A stretch of 57,205 bases of DNA, from positions 12,704 to 69,908 of the forward strand of contig DIET01000007.1 of assembly GCA_002418765.1 (NCBI GenBank). The letters run 5' to 3'. Each line of letters opens with the position of its first letter. Position 1 is the stretch's first letter. Source of the DNA: Peptococcaceae bacterium UBA5767 (lineage in GTDB: Bacteria; Bacillota; TC1; UBA5767). The notes under the pieces were generated by a model. It was not told the origin of the DNA and made no database searches. It saw only the letters and a list, made by a program, of their open reading frames with translations. Of the stretch, positions 17,215 through 26,848 are shown piece by piece. The position numbers and the translations under genes are program-made.

Positions 17215-19074
17215 TCATTCTTCAACCTGATACACTGACCCATTGTGTGTCATCAATACATCATCCATAAGTTTCTCAATACGATCTATGGCTTCTTCTA
17301 CAGAGCACTGACCTGTATCTATTTCCAAATCCGGGTGAGAGGGTTTTTCATAGGGTCCTGAGATGCCGGTAAATCCAGGGATCTCACCTCGTTTGGCCTT
17401 CGCATACAGTCCCTTGACATCTCTACGCTGACACTCCTCTAGTGATGTGCTCAAATAAATCTCTAAAAAATGTTCCCCCAAAATCTCTCTGGCCAACTCG
17501 CGATCCCTCTCGTAAGGAGAAATAAAGCTGGCCAACACCACCAAGCCGGCATCGTTCATCAATTTGGCAACCTCGGCAACACGCCTGATATTCTCTACGC
17601 GGTCGGTTTCACCAAAGCCAAGGTTTCTGTTCAAACCGTGTCTTATGTTGTCTCCATCCAGGATCATCGTATGCCGCCCCAAGGAAACCAGCCTTTTTTC
17701 CAGCGCATTGGCCAACGTAGATTTACCAGAACCAGACAAACCTGTAAACCATATCGTTACGGGCACCTGATTTTTTTGTCTGGCTCTCATGTCCCGCGTG
17801 ATTTCCATTTCCTGCCAAACCACATGACTTGATCGTGTCAGAACGTCATCGATTACCCCGCAAGCAGAGGTCATATTGCTGATGCGATCCATCAGAATCA
17901 AACTGCCCAATGCTTTGTTGTTGGCAAACCGCTCAAATACCATAGGCTCCGATACAGCCACATCGCATTGACCCAATTCATTTTTTGCCAGACTGTCCGT
18001 TGAGACCAATTCACCCGTATTGATATCCATTCTATGTCTGATGGACATGATGTATGCCGTTAATGTTTTGGTTCCAATCTTAAGAAGATAGTTTCTTCCT
18101 GGAATCAGCTCCTGCTCATCCATCCAAAGAATGCTTGCTGTAAACATATCTGTACAGGCCAAATCTTCTGAGCTTGCCAACACACATCCACGCGAGACAT
18201 CCAGTTCCCGATCCAGTTGAATACTCACAAAATGGCCTTCTTCCGCAATCTCCACGAGCGTACTTCCTCGATGGATAGTCTTAATTCTGGCTTTCTCTTG
18301 GCCTGGCAATACCATGATTTCATCACTGATCTTGATGGCACTTCCTGCTACCTGACCCTGCAATCCCCGGTAATATTGGTGAGGTCGACTAACTCTTTGC
18401 ACTGGCATTGAGAAAGACCTATTCGTTCTTTGCTCTAAAGTACTGACCTTTTCCAAATAAGACAACAGAGATTCACTCTCATACCAGGGCATATTGACTG
18501 ACCAATGTGTTACATTGTCCCCTTGCGTAGCCGACACGGGAATCACCTGCCAGCTTTGCACATCATGACTTTTCATCATTTGTATAGCATCCTGGCTGAT
18601 GCTGTCATAACGCTCTTTCGCATAATCTACAAGATCCATTTTATTAAGGGCCAAAACAAAATGCTCTATGCCCATCAAGGCACAGATACGCACATGTCGT
18701 CTGGTCTGCGGTAAAATGCCTCTTGTCGCATCCACCAGAATAATCGCCAAATCGGCAAATGAGGCCCCTACCGCCATATTGCGTGTATATTGTTCATGCC
18801 CTGGGGTGTCTGCCACAATAAATGATCTGTGCTGCGTCGAAAAAAAACGATACGCTACATCAATGGTAATGCCTTGTTCTCTTTCTGCCACCAGTCCATC
18901 CAGCAAAAGAGAATAATCCATATGTCCTTCTGCATTTTTCACCTTGCTGTCTTGCCACAAGGTTTTTTCCTGGTCTGTATACAGCAATTTGGCATCATAC
19001 AGCATGTGCCCGATCAACGTTGATTTCCCATCATCAACACTGCCACAAGTCATAAATTTCAGTAAATCATTCAT
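17215..19074 (-). CDS. cysNC: Fused sulfate adenylyltransferase GTPase subunit and APS kinase
   Basis: With CysD it converts sulfate to APS at the cost of GTP, and its APS-kinase part then makes PAPS, the sulfate donor. Residues ~1-430 are the EF-Tu-like GTPase (GSVDDGKST, DTPGHEQY, NKMDL). Residues ~440-619 are APS kinase (FTGLSGSGKST, LDGDNIRHGLN, VVLASFISPYERDRE). This is the NodQ/CysNC fusion layout. ATG at 19074 shares one base with the cysD stop (TGATG); an in-frame TTG at 19077 is the alternative. No sulfite- or PAPS-reductase gene is near, and three sulfotransferase genes are in the same operon, so PAPS here is probably for sulfation rather than assimilation. Confidence 0.95.
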   Translation of the reverse strand: MNDLLKFMTCGSVDDGKSTLIGHMLYDAKLLYTDQEKTLWQDSKVKNAEGHMDYSLLLDGLVAEREQGITIDVAYRFFSTQHRSFIVADTPGHEQYTRNMAVGASFADLAIILVDATRGILPQTRRHVRICALMGIEHFVLALNKMDLVDYAKERYDSISQDAIQMMKSHDVQSWQVIPVSATQGDNVTHWSVNMPWYESESLLSYLEKVSTLEQRTNRSFSMPVQRVSRPHQYYRGLQGQVAGSAIKISDEIMVLPGQEKARIKTIHRGSTLVEIAEEGHFVSIQLDRELDVSRGCVLASSEDLACTDMFTASILWMDEQELIPGRNYLLKIGTKTLTAYIMSIRHRMDINTGELVSTDSLAKNELGQCDVAVSEPMVFERFANNKALGSLILMDRISNMTSACGVIDDVLTRSSHVVWQEMEITRDMRARQKNQVPVTIWFTGLSGSGKSTLANALEKRLVSLGRHTMILDGDNIRHGLNRNLGFGETDRVENIRRVAEVAKLMNDAGLVVLASFISPYERDRELAREILGEHFLEIYLSTSLEECQRRDVKGLYAKAKRGEIPGFTGISGPYEKPSHPDLEIDTGQCSVEEAIDRIEKLMDDVLMTHNGSVYQVEE

Positions 19075-19973
19075 CAAAAATATCCCTCCCGCTTACGTCT
19101 TTCCATGCTAGAGGTTGTCTCTTGGTCTATGACCCGGCTGGTGCGCTCCGACGTAACTGCACTTTTTGTTTCTTCGATAATCTGATCCAGGGTTTCCGCA
19201 GACGATTCCACACCACCCGTTAGGGGATAGCATCCGAGAGTACGGAAGCGAACCCGGCGGTAAACAATTTCTTCACCAGGGAGTAGCTTTAATCGCTGGT
19301 CATCCACCATAATGATGTTGCCTTCCCTGTAAAGAACCGGACGCACTTTGGCAAAATACAAGGGCACCACTTCAATATTCTCTCTTTTGATATATTCCCA
19401 AATGTCTTTCTCTGTCCAATTGGAAAGAGGAAAAACCCGGATACTTTCCTTTTTGTTGATTCTGGTATTGTAGAGATTCCACATCTCGGGCCGCTGATTC
19501 TTGGGATCCCAGGCATGGGCCGCATTACGAAAGGAAAAAATCCGTTCTTTGGCTCTGGATTTTTCTTCATCCCTTCTGCCTCCCCCAAAAGCCACGCTAA
19601 AACCATACTGATCCAACGCCTCCTTTAAGGCTTCCGTCTTCATGATGTCCGTATAAGCAGCTCCATGATCAAAAGGATTGAGTCCATTTCTGAGACCCTC
19701 TTGATGCGTATGCACCAACAACTGCATACCGAGTTCCTGGGCTTTTCTATCACGAAACGAAATCATCTCCCGAAACTTCCAGGTTGTATCGATGTGGAGC
19801 AAAGGAAAGGGTGGTTTGTCTGGATAAAATGCCTTGATGGCCAGATGCAACATCACAGAACTATCCTTACCTATACTGTAAAGCATCACTGGGTGTTCGC
19901 ATTCAACGACCACTTCCCTCATGACATAGATGGCTTCCGCTTCCAATCTGTCCAAATGGGTCAAATTGTTCAT
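19074..19973 (-). CDS. cysD: Sulfate adenylyltransferase subunit 2
   Basis: Catalytic ATP-pyrophosphatase-type subunit that adenylates sulfate in complex with CysN. The sequence has MLYSIGKDSSVMLHLA (PP-loop SGKDS-like motif), FPLLHIDTTWKFREMI, FGGGRRDEEKSRAKERIFS and FPLSNWTEKDIWEYI, all typical. The length of 299 aa is usual. AAAGGAGG precedes the ATG. It is located between rfbC and cysNC in the glycan operon, unlike ordinary cysteine-regulon placement, and reminiscent of nodP in Nod-factor sulfation. Confidence 0.96.
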   Translation of the reverse strand: MNNLTHLDRLEAEAIYVMREVVVECEHPVMLYSIGKDSSVMLHLAIKAFYPDKPPFPLLHIDTTWKFREMISFRDRKAQELGMQLLVHTHQEGLRNGLNPFDHGAAYTDIMKTEALKEALDQYGFSVAFGGGRRDEEKSRAKERIFSFRNAAHAWDPKNQRPEMWNLYNTRINKKESIRVFPLSNWTEKDIWEYIKRENIEVVPLYFAKVRPVLYREGNIIMVDDQRLKLLPGEEIVYRRVRFRTLGCYPLTGGVESSAETLDQIIEETKSAVTSERTSRVIDQETTSSMERRKREGYF

Positions 19974-19999
19974 CCTTATCCTCCTTTATGTCCATCCAA

Positions 20000-20545
20000 C
20001 TAAAAATCCAACGTGATGTCTGCCAGATAAGGCGCCCGCCTATCCTTATCAGATAGAATCGGTTGGGCAACCGGCCAAACAATGTTCAATTGGGAATCAT
20101 CATATCGGATGCAGCAATCCACACTGGGATCATACGGCTCATCCACCAAATACTGCACCTCCGTATGGTCTTGAAGGGTCAAAAATCCGTGGGCAAATCC
20201 CTTGGGTATCCAAAAAAGATACTTATTATCCTCACTCAAATGCACAGCATGCCACTGAAGGTAGGTATCGGAATGCTGCCTGAGATCGACAGCCACATCC
20301 CAAATTTCTCCTCTGGTACAACGCACCAACTTGGTTTGCGCCCGGGGCTGGGACTGATAATGCAATCCCCGCAGTGTTCCTGTCTGCGCAGAGTAGGAAT
20401 GATTTTGCTGCACAAAATGGACGCGCTGTCCGTAGGTTTCCATCGACTTTTCCGAAAAGGATTCCATAAACCATCCCCTGTGATCAGCCCATATCTTGGG
20501 TTCCAGCAACAATAAATCCTGTATTGGTGTACCGTGTACCTTCAT
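20000..20545 (-). CDS. rfbC: dTDP-4-dehydrorhamnose 3,5-epimerase
   Basis: Third enzyme of dTDP-L-rhamnose synthesis, a cupin-fold epimerase. DHRGWFMESFSEK, FVQQNHSYSAQTGTLRGLHY with the catalytic His, and PKGFAHGFLTL are diagnostic. 181 aa is the family length. The ATG overlaps the rfbA stop by 4 nt. It is followed after 26 nt by cysD. Confidence 0.96.
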   Translation of the reverse strand: MKVHGTPIQDLLLLEPKIWADHRGWFMESFSEKSMETYGQRVHFVQQNHSYSAQTGTLRGLHYQSQPRAQTKLVRCTRGEIWDVAVDLRQHSDTYLQWHAVHLSEDNKYLFWIPKGFAHGFLTLQDHTEVQYLVDEPYDPSVDCCIRYDDSQLNIVWPVAQPILSDKDRRAPYLADITLDF

Positions 20546-21456
20546 TTTACTTCCCTCATCACTACGATTTTTCTTTCCAAGACATTCCTCAGATGCGCAC
20601 CATAGGATGACTTCCCGTATTTGTCTACCGCCAGCATCAACACCTGTTCATCGATCCAACCATTGACATAAGCTATTTCTTCCGGGGCCGCAATATTGAT
20701 ACCCTGCCTTTGTTCAATGGTCTGCACAAAATGGGCCGCCTCCAAAAGGCTATCCACCGTGCCCATATCCAGCCAGGCATACCCTCTGCCCATCAACTGC
20801 ACCTGCAGATTCCCTTCCTTAAGATACAGACGATTGATATCCGTGATTTCCAACTCTCCCCGCTCAGACGGTTGAATTTGTTTGGCCAAATCCACCACCC
20901 GGTGATCGTAAAAGTACAACCCTGTAATGCAATAATTTGATTTTGGTTGAAGTGGTTTTTCTTCCACCGACTCCACACGGCCCTCTGCATCAAACGAAAC
21001 GATGCCATAGCGCGAAGGATCTTTCACTGCATAACCGAAAATGGTGGCTTTTTGCCGCTGCGCATCATACATGGCCTTCTTAAGAAGATCCGTGAGCCCA
21101 TTGCCATAAAACAAATTGTCTCCCAAAATCAACGTAACGGGGCTTACCCCAATAAAGGATTCTGCAATCAAAAAGGCCTGGGCCAGCCCATCCGGAGAAG
21201 GCTGCTTAGCATATTGCAGTTGGATGCCCAAGGAAGAACCATCCCCCAACAAACGCTGAAAATGCGGCAGATCTTCTGGTGTCGATATCAAAAGAATTTC
21301 TTTGATGCCCGCCAGCATCAATACGGACAAGGGATAATAAATCATCGGTTTGTCATAAATGGGGAGAAGCTGTTTGCTGGTCACCAGTGTCATGGGATAC
21401 ATTCTCGTTCCCGATCCACCCGCCAGAATAATACCTTTGGTCTGATTGTTTTTCAT
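20542..21456 (-). CDS. rfbA: Glucose-1-phosphate thymidylyltransferase
   Basis: First step of dTDP-L-rhamnose synthesis: glucose 1-phosphate plus dTTP gives dTDP-glucose. GIILAGGSGTRMYPMT is the nucleotide-binding signature, followed by SKQLLPIYDKPMIYYPLS, LILGDNLFYG and VEEKPLQPKSNYCITGLYFY. 304 aa is standard. GAGG lies upstream of the ATG. It is coupled to rfbC by ATGA and follows a GT2 gene after 42 nt. Confidence 0.96.
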   Translation of the reverse strand: MKNNQTKGIILAGGSGTRMYPMTLVTSKQLLPIYDKPMIYYPLSVLMLAGIKEILLISTPEDLPHFQRLLGDGSSLGIQLQYAKQPSPDGLAQAFLIAESFIGVSPVTLILGDNLFYGNGLTDLLKKAMYDAQRQKATIFGYAVKDPSRYGIVSFDAEGRVESVEEKPLQPKSNYCITGLYFYDHRVVDLAKQIQPSERGELEITDINRLYLKEGNLQVQLMGRGYAWLDMGTVDSLLEAAHFVQTIEQRQGINIAAPEEIAYVNGWIDEQVLMLAVDKYGKSSYGAHLRNVLERKIVVMREVK

Positions 21457-21498
21457 CAGGGTTATACCTCCATAGAAAATTCATATCCCGCTATTTTT

Positions 21499-22407
21499 TC
21501 AACACAAGAAAAGTTGGCCTATTCGCCTTATCCAGGTGTTCTTCCACCACCCGTAATGCAGCAGAAGTCTCATGCGTTTCCACTTAGGCTGGTCCACCAT
21601 CTGAGCATAGGCTTCTATCATCGCTAGGTCACTTGCTTGTACCAAAGGATCTTTCTGAACAGCCTGAAGCAAGTCACTTGCCTGGGCATACGACGCCCGG
21701 ACCAAAGAGGCTTTTTTTCTAAGGCGATAATAGCTCGCTGGGCTCGGAATGCCAACGACATTGTTGTCGTGTTGGCGATACAGTATCGTAGGCTCATCAA
21801 GATATACGATCCTCCCCGTCGCACAAGCCAGTAAAGCCAACCACCAGTCATGCATGATGGTGTGTGGGGGAAATCCCTTAACATTGGTATACAATTTTCT
21901 ATTCAGCATCATCGTCGAGCCTGTCACAATATTCTGCACCAGCAGATGGCGTAGTTGATACCGACTCATATCCAGGTGAAGCCGCCTGGTTAACGATGGT
22001 TCCACCAGCGAAAGCAATGGATCCACCACCTTGGCATCGGTATGCAACAATACAGGGGCATCTGGATAGAGGGACTCTTCCTCTTGCATGCGACGCAGCG
22101 ATTTCTCCAATTTATCCGGGAACCACACATCATCCTGGTCGCAGGTCACAACATACTCTTGTGTTGCCTGGGCAATGAGACTGCCAAAATTGGAGACAGG
22201 CGAGCCCGAGTTTACTGGTGATTCCAGCAGTAAAATCTTATCGGGATGCTTTTCCTGGTAGGCTTTTATGATGGCAACTGTTTTATCTGTAGAAGCATCA
22301 TCCCGTATGAGCAAACGCCAGGCGTCCAGCGTTTGCGCCAAAATGGAATCGATTTGTTCTGCAATATAGCGGTCTCCATTGTAGGAAGCCAGTAGCACGT
22401 CAATCAC
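21499..22407 (-). CDS. Family 2 glycosyltransferase
   Basis: GT-A fold transferase; donor and acceptor unknown, perhaps rhamnosyl because of the adjacent dTDP-rhamnose genes. IDVLLASYNGDRYIAEQID at the N-terminus, LLIRDDASTDKTV, VTCDQDDVWFPDKL (DxD-type metal site) and a late HDWWLAL segment are typical of the WfgS/WfeV-like group. A longer frame begins at 22512, but it would run across the neighbouring gene's coding end. GTG at 22407 has AGGA six nt upstream and gives the canonical N-terminus, so 302 aa is chosen. That start overlaps the previous gene by 8 nt. Confidence 0.88.
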   Translation of the reverse strand: MIDVLLASYNGDRYIAEQIDSILAQTLDAWRLLIRDDASTDKTVAIIKAYQEKHPDKILLLESPVNSGSPVSNFGSLIAQATQEYVVTCDQDDVWFPDKLEKSLRRMQEEESLYPDAPVLLHTDAKVVDPLLSLVEPSLTRRLHLDMSRYQLRHLLVQNIVTGSTMMLNRKLYTNVKGFPPHTIMHDWWLALLACATGRIVYLDEPTILYRQHDNNVVGIPSPASYYRLRKKASLVRASYAQASDLLQAVQKDPLVQASDLAMIEAYAQMVDQPKWKRMRLLLHYGWWKNTWIRRIGQLFLC

Positions 22408-23257
22408 GATGTATCCTGCCTCTCCATAAAGCCAAATGCATTTTGCCATAAATGGCCAGCCACACCAAAAAACGTAGGAATCCACCATAGCGTTCACGGT
22501 AATGCTTATCATAAAACAATACCATAGACTGATAAAACCAGCGTATCACATCGGGGTTGGATTGTTCTAAACCACTTTTCCCTTTGAAATGAATGACCGT
22601 GGTCAAAGGATAGTACATGATTTTTAAGCCCTTCTGCTTAATCCGGTAGCAAAGGTCCAAGTCTTCGCCATACAGGAAAAAATCCTCATCAAATCCTCCC
22701 AAGTCCAAAAACAACACTTTGTCCAGCATCAGAAATGCCCCAGAGATACAATCGACTTCTCCTATTTCATGCTCCGCCACATGAACGGCCCGGTATTGAC
22801 CCATTTTCTTACTCTCTGGGAACAATCTATCCAAATGCAAAAAATAGGTAAGGGCATTTTGCGGAGTAGGAAAACCACGCTTGCATCCATGATCCAGCTT
22901 CCCGTCTGGCAGAACCAAATGAACGCCTACGGCCCCTATTTTTTTTGTCCGCTTACATTGGACAGCCATGTATATTGCATTGTCCTGCAGTTGTGTATCT
23001 GAATTCAGGAACAACAAAACCTCTCCTTTGGCATGCTGGCTCCCCAGGTTGCAGGCCTGACCAAATCCGCGGTTTTCAATTCCCGATAAAACCTGAACCT
23101 GCTTGTTCAAAGAAACATATTGTTCCTGGCTATCGCTGGAATTGTCCACCACGATAATTTCATAATCAAGATCTCGTGTATGTCTCAGGATCGAGGCTAC
23201 AGTCTGCTCGGTGTAGGCTTTGGTGTTATGATTGACAATGATGATAGAAACATCCAT
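22400..23257 (-). CDS. Family 2 glycosyltransferase, rhamnosyltransferase-like
   Basis: The product resembles WbbL-type rhamnosyltransferases: VSIIIVNHNTKAYTEQTV, EIIVVDNSSD, LFLNSDTQL (DxD) and GGFDEDFFLYGEDLDLCYRI, which holds the catalytic-base region. 285 aa is a usual length. The C-terminal ~50 residues are hydrophobic/basic and may associate with the membrane. AAGGA precedes the ATG. It lies 14 nt after the 721-aa tandem transferase gene. The donor dTDP-L-rhamnose is likely from family resemblance and neighbours, not proven. Confidence 0.88.
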   Translation of the reverse strand: MDVSIIIVNHNTKAYTEQTVASILRHTRDLDYEIIVVDNSSDSQEQYVSLNKQVQVLSGIENRGFGQACNLGSQHAKGEVLLFLNSDTQLQDNAIYMAVQCKRTKKIGAVGVHLVLPDGKLDHGCKRGFPTPQNALTYFLHLDRLFPESKKMGQYRAVHVAEHEIGEVDCISGAFLMLDKVLFLDLGGFDEDFFLYGEDLDLCYRIKQKGLKIMYYPLTTVIHFKGKSGLEQSNPDVIRWFYQSMVLFYDKHYRERYGGFLRFLVWLAIYGKMHLALWRGRIHRD

Positions 23258-23271
23258 GGTGAAATCCTTTC

Positions 23272-25437
23272 CTATCTCTCTTCCCAGGTTCTAGTCAGTG
23301 AAAAATCTTCTCTGGCTCTGGTCAGATTACGATTGTAATATGGATCATGTAAATCTTTCCCCCATCTGGCAAAGAACCGTTCTCGCTCTAACATAAACTG
23401 TCTTCTTTTCTCTGGGGTGTCATCTGGGCCTCTGGATTTGGATTCATCATGATAGAGCTCCGCATAAGGTGTAAAGATATTCAAATATCCTTTTTCTCTC
23501 AATTTCATGGACAAGTCAACATCATTGACCGCCACCACATACGCTTCATCAAAACCATCTACTTCCAGAAACTTTCTCTTCTCCAGCATCATGCAAGCCG
23601 CCGTCAATGCACTTAGATTGTGGACGATGCTTAATCTGTTCATATAGCCATGATCACTTTTTGGGGCATAGCGATGGGCGTGACCAGCCAATCCACCCAC
23701 ACCCAGAATGATTCCACCGTGTTGCACGGTGTTGTCTTGATAATACAACTTTGCACCCACAACCCCGACATCCTGCCTTTGGGCAAACATCAGCATCTCT
23801 TCTAGCCACGCTGGCGTAATCACAGAAACATCATTGTTGAGCAACATAAGAAACTCGCCCTTCGCCTTTCGTGCAGCCATGTTGTTGATAGAGGCATAAT
23901 TAAAAGGTCCGGACCAATCAAGTATCCTGATCCGATCACCATATCTGTTCAAATCTCGATAATAATCAAATGTGGACTGCTCAACACTGTTGTTTTCCAC
24001 AATCAGAATCTCGTAAGGATCATAGGTGGTTTTCTCCAAGATGGATTGGATGCATTTTTCCAAATCTTCCTTATGATCTTTATTGGGGATAATGATGGAA
24101 ACAAGTGGATTTTTAATCAGCGCATATTGAATACGGTAGGTTCCCTGGGCAAGAGAAGGTCCTGCAATGCCATCTAATCCCAAACGCTGTAAATGTGTCT
24201 GCAGCACCCGATACATTGCCTCATCATTTTTATATCCTTTCTCATAGACACTCGCTCTGCCTTGCCGATGATACAGAATAACCGGAAGATGACGTATTTG
24301 CTCCGCTTTCTCCGTTGCCTGCAACAAAAGATCATACAATCCAGCTTCATCAAATACAGGATAAGTCACTGCTAGTTGCTGAAGGAGGGTTCGGGCGTAA
24401 AGACAAGCATACCCGATATAAGGCATACTTCGTAGCATGTCCGGAGAAAAATCAGGCTTGCACCATGGTGCAAAAGCATACCGACCAGACGGATCCATAT
24501 GATCTTCATCCGCATAAAGGATATCCGCAGCATTTTTTTCTACTTCCTCAGCGAGGACATACAATGCTTCTTCACCAAGTCTGTCACCGGCAGGTAAAAA
24601 AAGTACATAATCTCCCTTGCTCCTCGCCATGACTTCATCTATACCAACCTGACCTTTTTCCAGCATACAGATCTCCACATGATGCATAGAAAAAACAGAG
24701 AAAATCGTCTCCAAAAACGCATCAGACAGAGGCTTCTCTGCAGAGGTCATCAGCAAAACCTCCCAATGGACATAGGTCTGCCGCACCACACTTTGCGCTG
24801 AGGCCATAAGTTCCTTATCCCATGGATTTTGTCCATCCAATACAATACTGATCAAAGGATGCAGCCCAGGTTGGATTGGTCTTTGCCGCTGGGATTGTAA
24901 CTGCTTTGCATCCGGTTTCCGTCTGGCATACCAATCGGAGTACAGTGGAGCTTGAGAGCCCTTTAACACACCAAGCATCGCCTTTAACAAAGTACGCCAG
25001 CCATATATTTCCAAAAATATCTTCGCTCTGGGTATATTTTCCCATTTCAGATAACGCACCACGGATGAAAGATGACGAATCAGCCTCTTCACGCTGCGCC
25101 ACCAAAAATCAAATGGATGAAGGTATACGTAACGGCTTTGTATCCCATCAGAAAAAACAAGCCTCATCCAGAATCGTTTTCCTGCAAACCGAAGAATAAA
25201 ACCCACCATGGCTTCCGAAGATAACCGTCCCAGCCGCCGCAGCACATCTTCTCTGGCAAAAGATTCCCCTACATCGGCATCTTTTGCTTCTATGCTAACG
25301 GGTCCATTGGAAGACAACGCCCAACCACTCACCACGGTATCGCAACCATCGAAATGCACGTCATCAATATAATATTGAATCGCCCTTCGCAAGACAGTTT
25401 TTTTCTTCATTTCCCGTAATAACCTCATCCTATCCAT
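23272..25437 (-). CDS. Large protein with two tandem GT2 domains and an unassigned N-terminal domain
   Basis: Residues ~1-140 form a domain I cannot name, beta-rich by appearance (DDVHFDGCDTVVSGWAL, GFILRFAGKRFWMRLVFSDG). Residues ~195-400 form a first GT2-like domain. It keeps ADILYADEDHMD but has TSAE where the nucleotide-binding Asp residues are expected near its start, so it may be weak or inactive. Residues ~440-690 form a second GT2 with VSIIIPNKDHKEDLEKC, ILIVENNS, FLMLLNNDV and GFDEAYVVAVNDVDLSMKL, which look intact. The architecture recalls multi-domain rhamnan-type transferases. The start overlaps the preceding sulfotransferase gene by 8 nt; internal ATGs at codons 4 and 10 are alternatives. 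Confidence 0.85.
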   Translation of the reverse strand: MDRMRLLREMKKKTVLRRAIQYYIDDVHFDGCDTVVSGWALSSNGPVSIEAKDADVGESFAREDVLRRLGRLSSEAMVGFILRFAGKRFWMRLVFSDGIQSRYVYLHPFDFWWRSVKRLIRHLSSVVRYLKWENIPRAKIFLEIYGWRTLLKAMLGVLKGSQAPLYSDWYARRKPDAKQLQSQRQRPIQPGLHPLISIVLDGQNPWDKELMASAQSVVRQTYVHWEVLLMTSAEKPLSDAFLETIFSVFSMHHVEICMLEKGQVGIDEVMARSKGDYVLFLPAGDRLGEEALYVLAEEVEKNAADILYADEDHMDPSGRYAFAPWCKPDFSPDMLRSMPYIGYACLYARTLLQQLAVTYPVFDEAGLYDLLLQATEKAEQIRHLPVILYHRQGRASVYEKGYKNDEAMYRVLQTHLQRLGLDGIAGPSLAQGTYRIQYALIKNPLVSIIIPNKDHKEDLEKCIQSILEKTTYDPYEILIVENNSVEQSTFDYYRDLNRYGDRIRILDWSGPFNYASINNMAARKAKGEFLMLLNNDVSVITPAWLEEMLMFAQRQDVGVVGAKLYYQDNTVQHGGIILGVGGLAGHAHRYAPKSDHGYMNRLSIVHNLSALTAACMMLEKRKFLEVDGFDEAYVVAVNDVDLSMKLREKGYLNIFTPYAELYHDESKSRGPDDTPEKRRQFMLERERFFARWGKDLHDPYYNRNLTRAREDFSLTRTWEER

Positions 25438-26848
25438 CCATTTTCTTTCGCATTATTCTTTTCATTTGTCTTCGCTGGAAAGCTTTTAACCAGGACAGAT
25501 ACCCGTCAAGAAAGTTTGCCTTGTGCAGAAACTTCCACCAATACCTTCGCCATTTCTTTCTATCTGGCACTTTTCCAGCCAAGCGAATGGCCTGCCTAAT
25601 ATGGCCAGGCTGCTGTGGATCTAGAAACATCAAACGTTCCACCAGCGCTAGCGCCTCGAGATAACCACCAAATGCTTCATAGCACGCTGACAGCGTGGAC
25701 ACCACAAGAAGATGATCCGGCTTTATCTTATATGCCTTTTTGGCGGCCGCCAATCCCAACGGTAGATTTCGCTTCGCCAGCATCGTTTGGGCCATAAGTA
25801 GCAGCAAACTCACGTCATTGATCCCCAAAATATCAGCTTCTGCGATTGTCTTATCCTGATCTTTCTTAAGCATACCATCTTGGATGCTATCGAGTATTCT
25901 CTTTTCATGCTCAGGCAATACCGGCCAATCCATAATGCCAATTCCGGTATGAGGACTGGACATCACAATAGGGTCATCGCTAAAATAGCGCATATTGACG
26001 CGCTCTAGCATATCTTCATGCTTGGTTCTAAACGATTTCCAAGCTTCATCGGACAGCTGGATATCCCGATTGACATCCTTATCATCCAATTCCATCATGG
26101 CATCAGACAATTGGGTCGCCAAAACATTTCTTTTATGGTTCGGCCACTGTTCCTGTTCCAAACGTCTGTTAAAATAAAGCATCCGGGATACCTCTTCCGG
26201 AGCCAACGAACGATTCACCACCCGAAATGGTCTGGCCAGAACACAGTCCCATTTCAAAAGTCTGGCCATAGGCGCCAACAAATCGTTCTTCCAAGAATCA
26301 TAATTAAAACAATGCATCCGGTTTCTGCCGAAAATACTATCCAGCTTATCCAGCTGACGCTCCATTTCGCTTTGGGCATGGATAGCATGCTCCTCCCAAT
26401 CAGATGTACCTCCACTGCGTTTCAATCGTTGCATCCACTGAGAATAGACACGTTCGAGAAGACTTCTGGCAAACACAATGACTTCACACGCATACTTAAA
26501 GCGCTTGGCATGCGCCTGTATTTCCAAAAACCCTTCTACCGAAAGACTCAACAGAAACTCGCTGGAGATCAACACATATTCGAAGCCCCGCCCCAATTCA
26601 GAATCCAGATCACGCCATATTTCTTTTTTCCGTTTATCCGAGAGAAAAAACCGATTCGGAAGCAATGACTGCGCTAGATGCACTCCATTGCCAGAATCTA
26701 TGCCTCCCAAGCGTATCCGCTTATTCTCCCCCAAAACCGGGTAAAGAACGCCACACTCTGCCAAGCGCTTGCGATTAACAGACAAGGTAGATTGGATGTA
26801 AGAGGTTCCTGTTTTTCCCATGCCCACGTGCAAATAAACAGTTTTCAT
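25430..26848 (-). CDS. Sulfotransferase-family protein with helical C-terminal extension
   Basis: Predicted PAPS-dependent sulfotransferase. The N-terminal VYLHVGMGKTGTSYIQSTL is the 5'-phosphosulfate loop, and VIVFARSLLERVYSQW is the 3'-phosphate-binding segment with Arg and Ser. After the ~300-residue sulfotransferase part, residues ~340-440 look like TPR-type helical pairs (LLLMAQTMLAKRNLPLGLAA, then LVVSTLSACYEAFGGYLEAL). The end is very basic. The start ATG overlaps the ABC ATPase stop by 4 nt. It lies in the same operon as cysD/cysNC. The acceptor is probably the polysaccharide or a lipid-linked intermediate, by context only. Confidence 0.8.
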   Translation of the reverse strand: MKTVYLHVGMGKTGTSYIQSTLSVNRKRLAECGVLYPVLGENKRIRLGGIDSGNGVHLAQSLLPNRFFLSDKRKKEIWRDLDSELGRGFEYVLISSEFLLSLSVEGFLEIQAHAKRFKYACEVIVFARSLLERVYSQWMQRLKRSGGTSDWEEHAIHAQSEMERQLDKLDSIFGRNRMHCFNYDSWKNDLLAPMARLLKWDCVLARPFRVVNRSLAPEEVSRMLYFNRRLEQEQWPNHKRNVLATQLSDAMMELDDKDVNRDIQLSDEAWKSFRTKHEDMLERVNMRYFSDDPIVMSSPHTGIGIMDWPVLPEHEKRILDSIQDGMLKKDQDKTIAEADILGINDVSLLLLMAQTMLAKRNLPLGLAAAKKAYKIKPDHLLVVSTLSACYEAFGGYLEALALVERLMFLDPQQPGHIRQAIRLAGKVPDRKKWRRYWWKFLHKANFLDGYLSWLKAFQRRQMKRIMRKKMDG

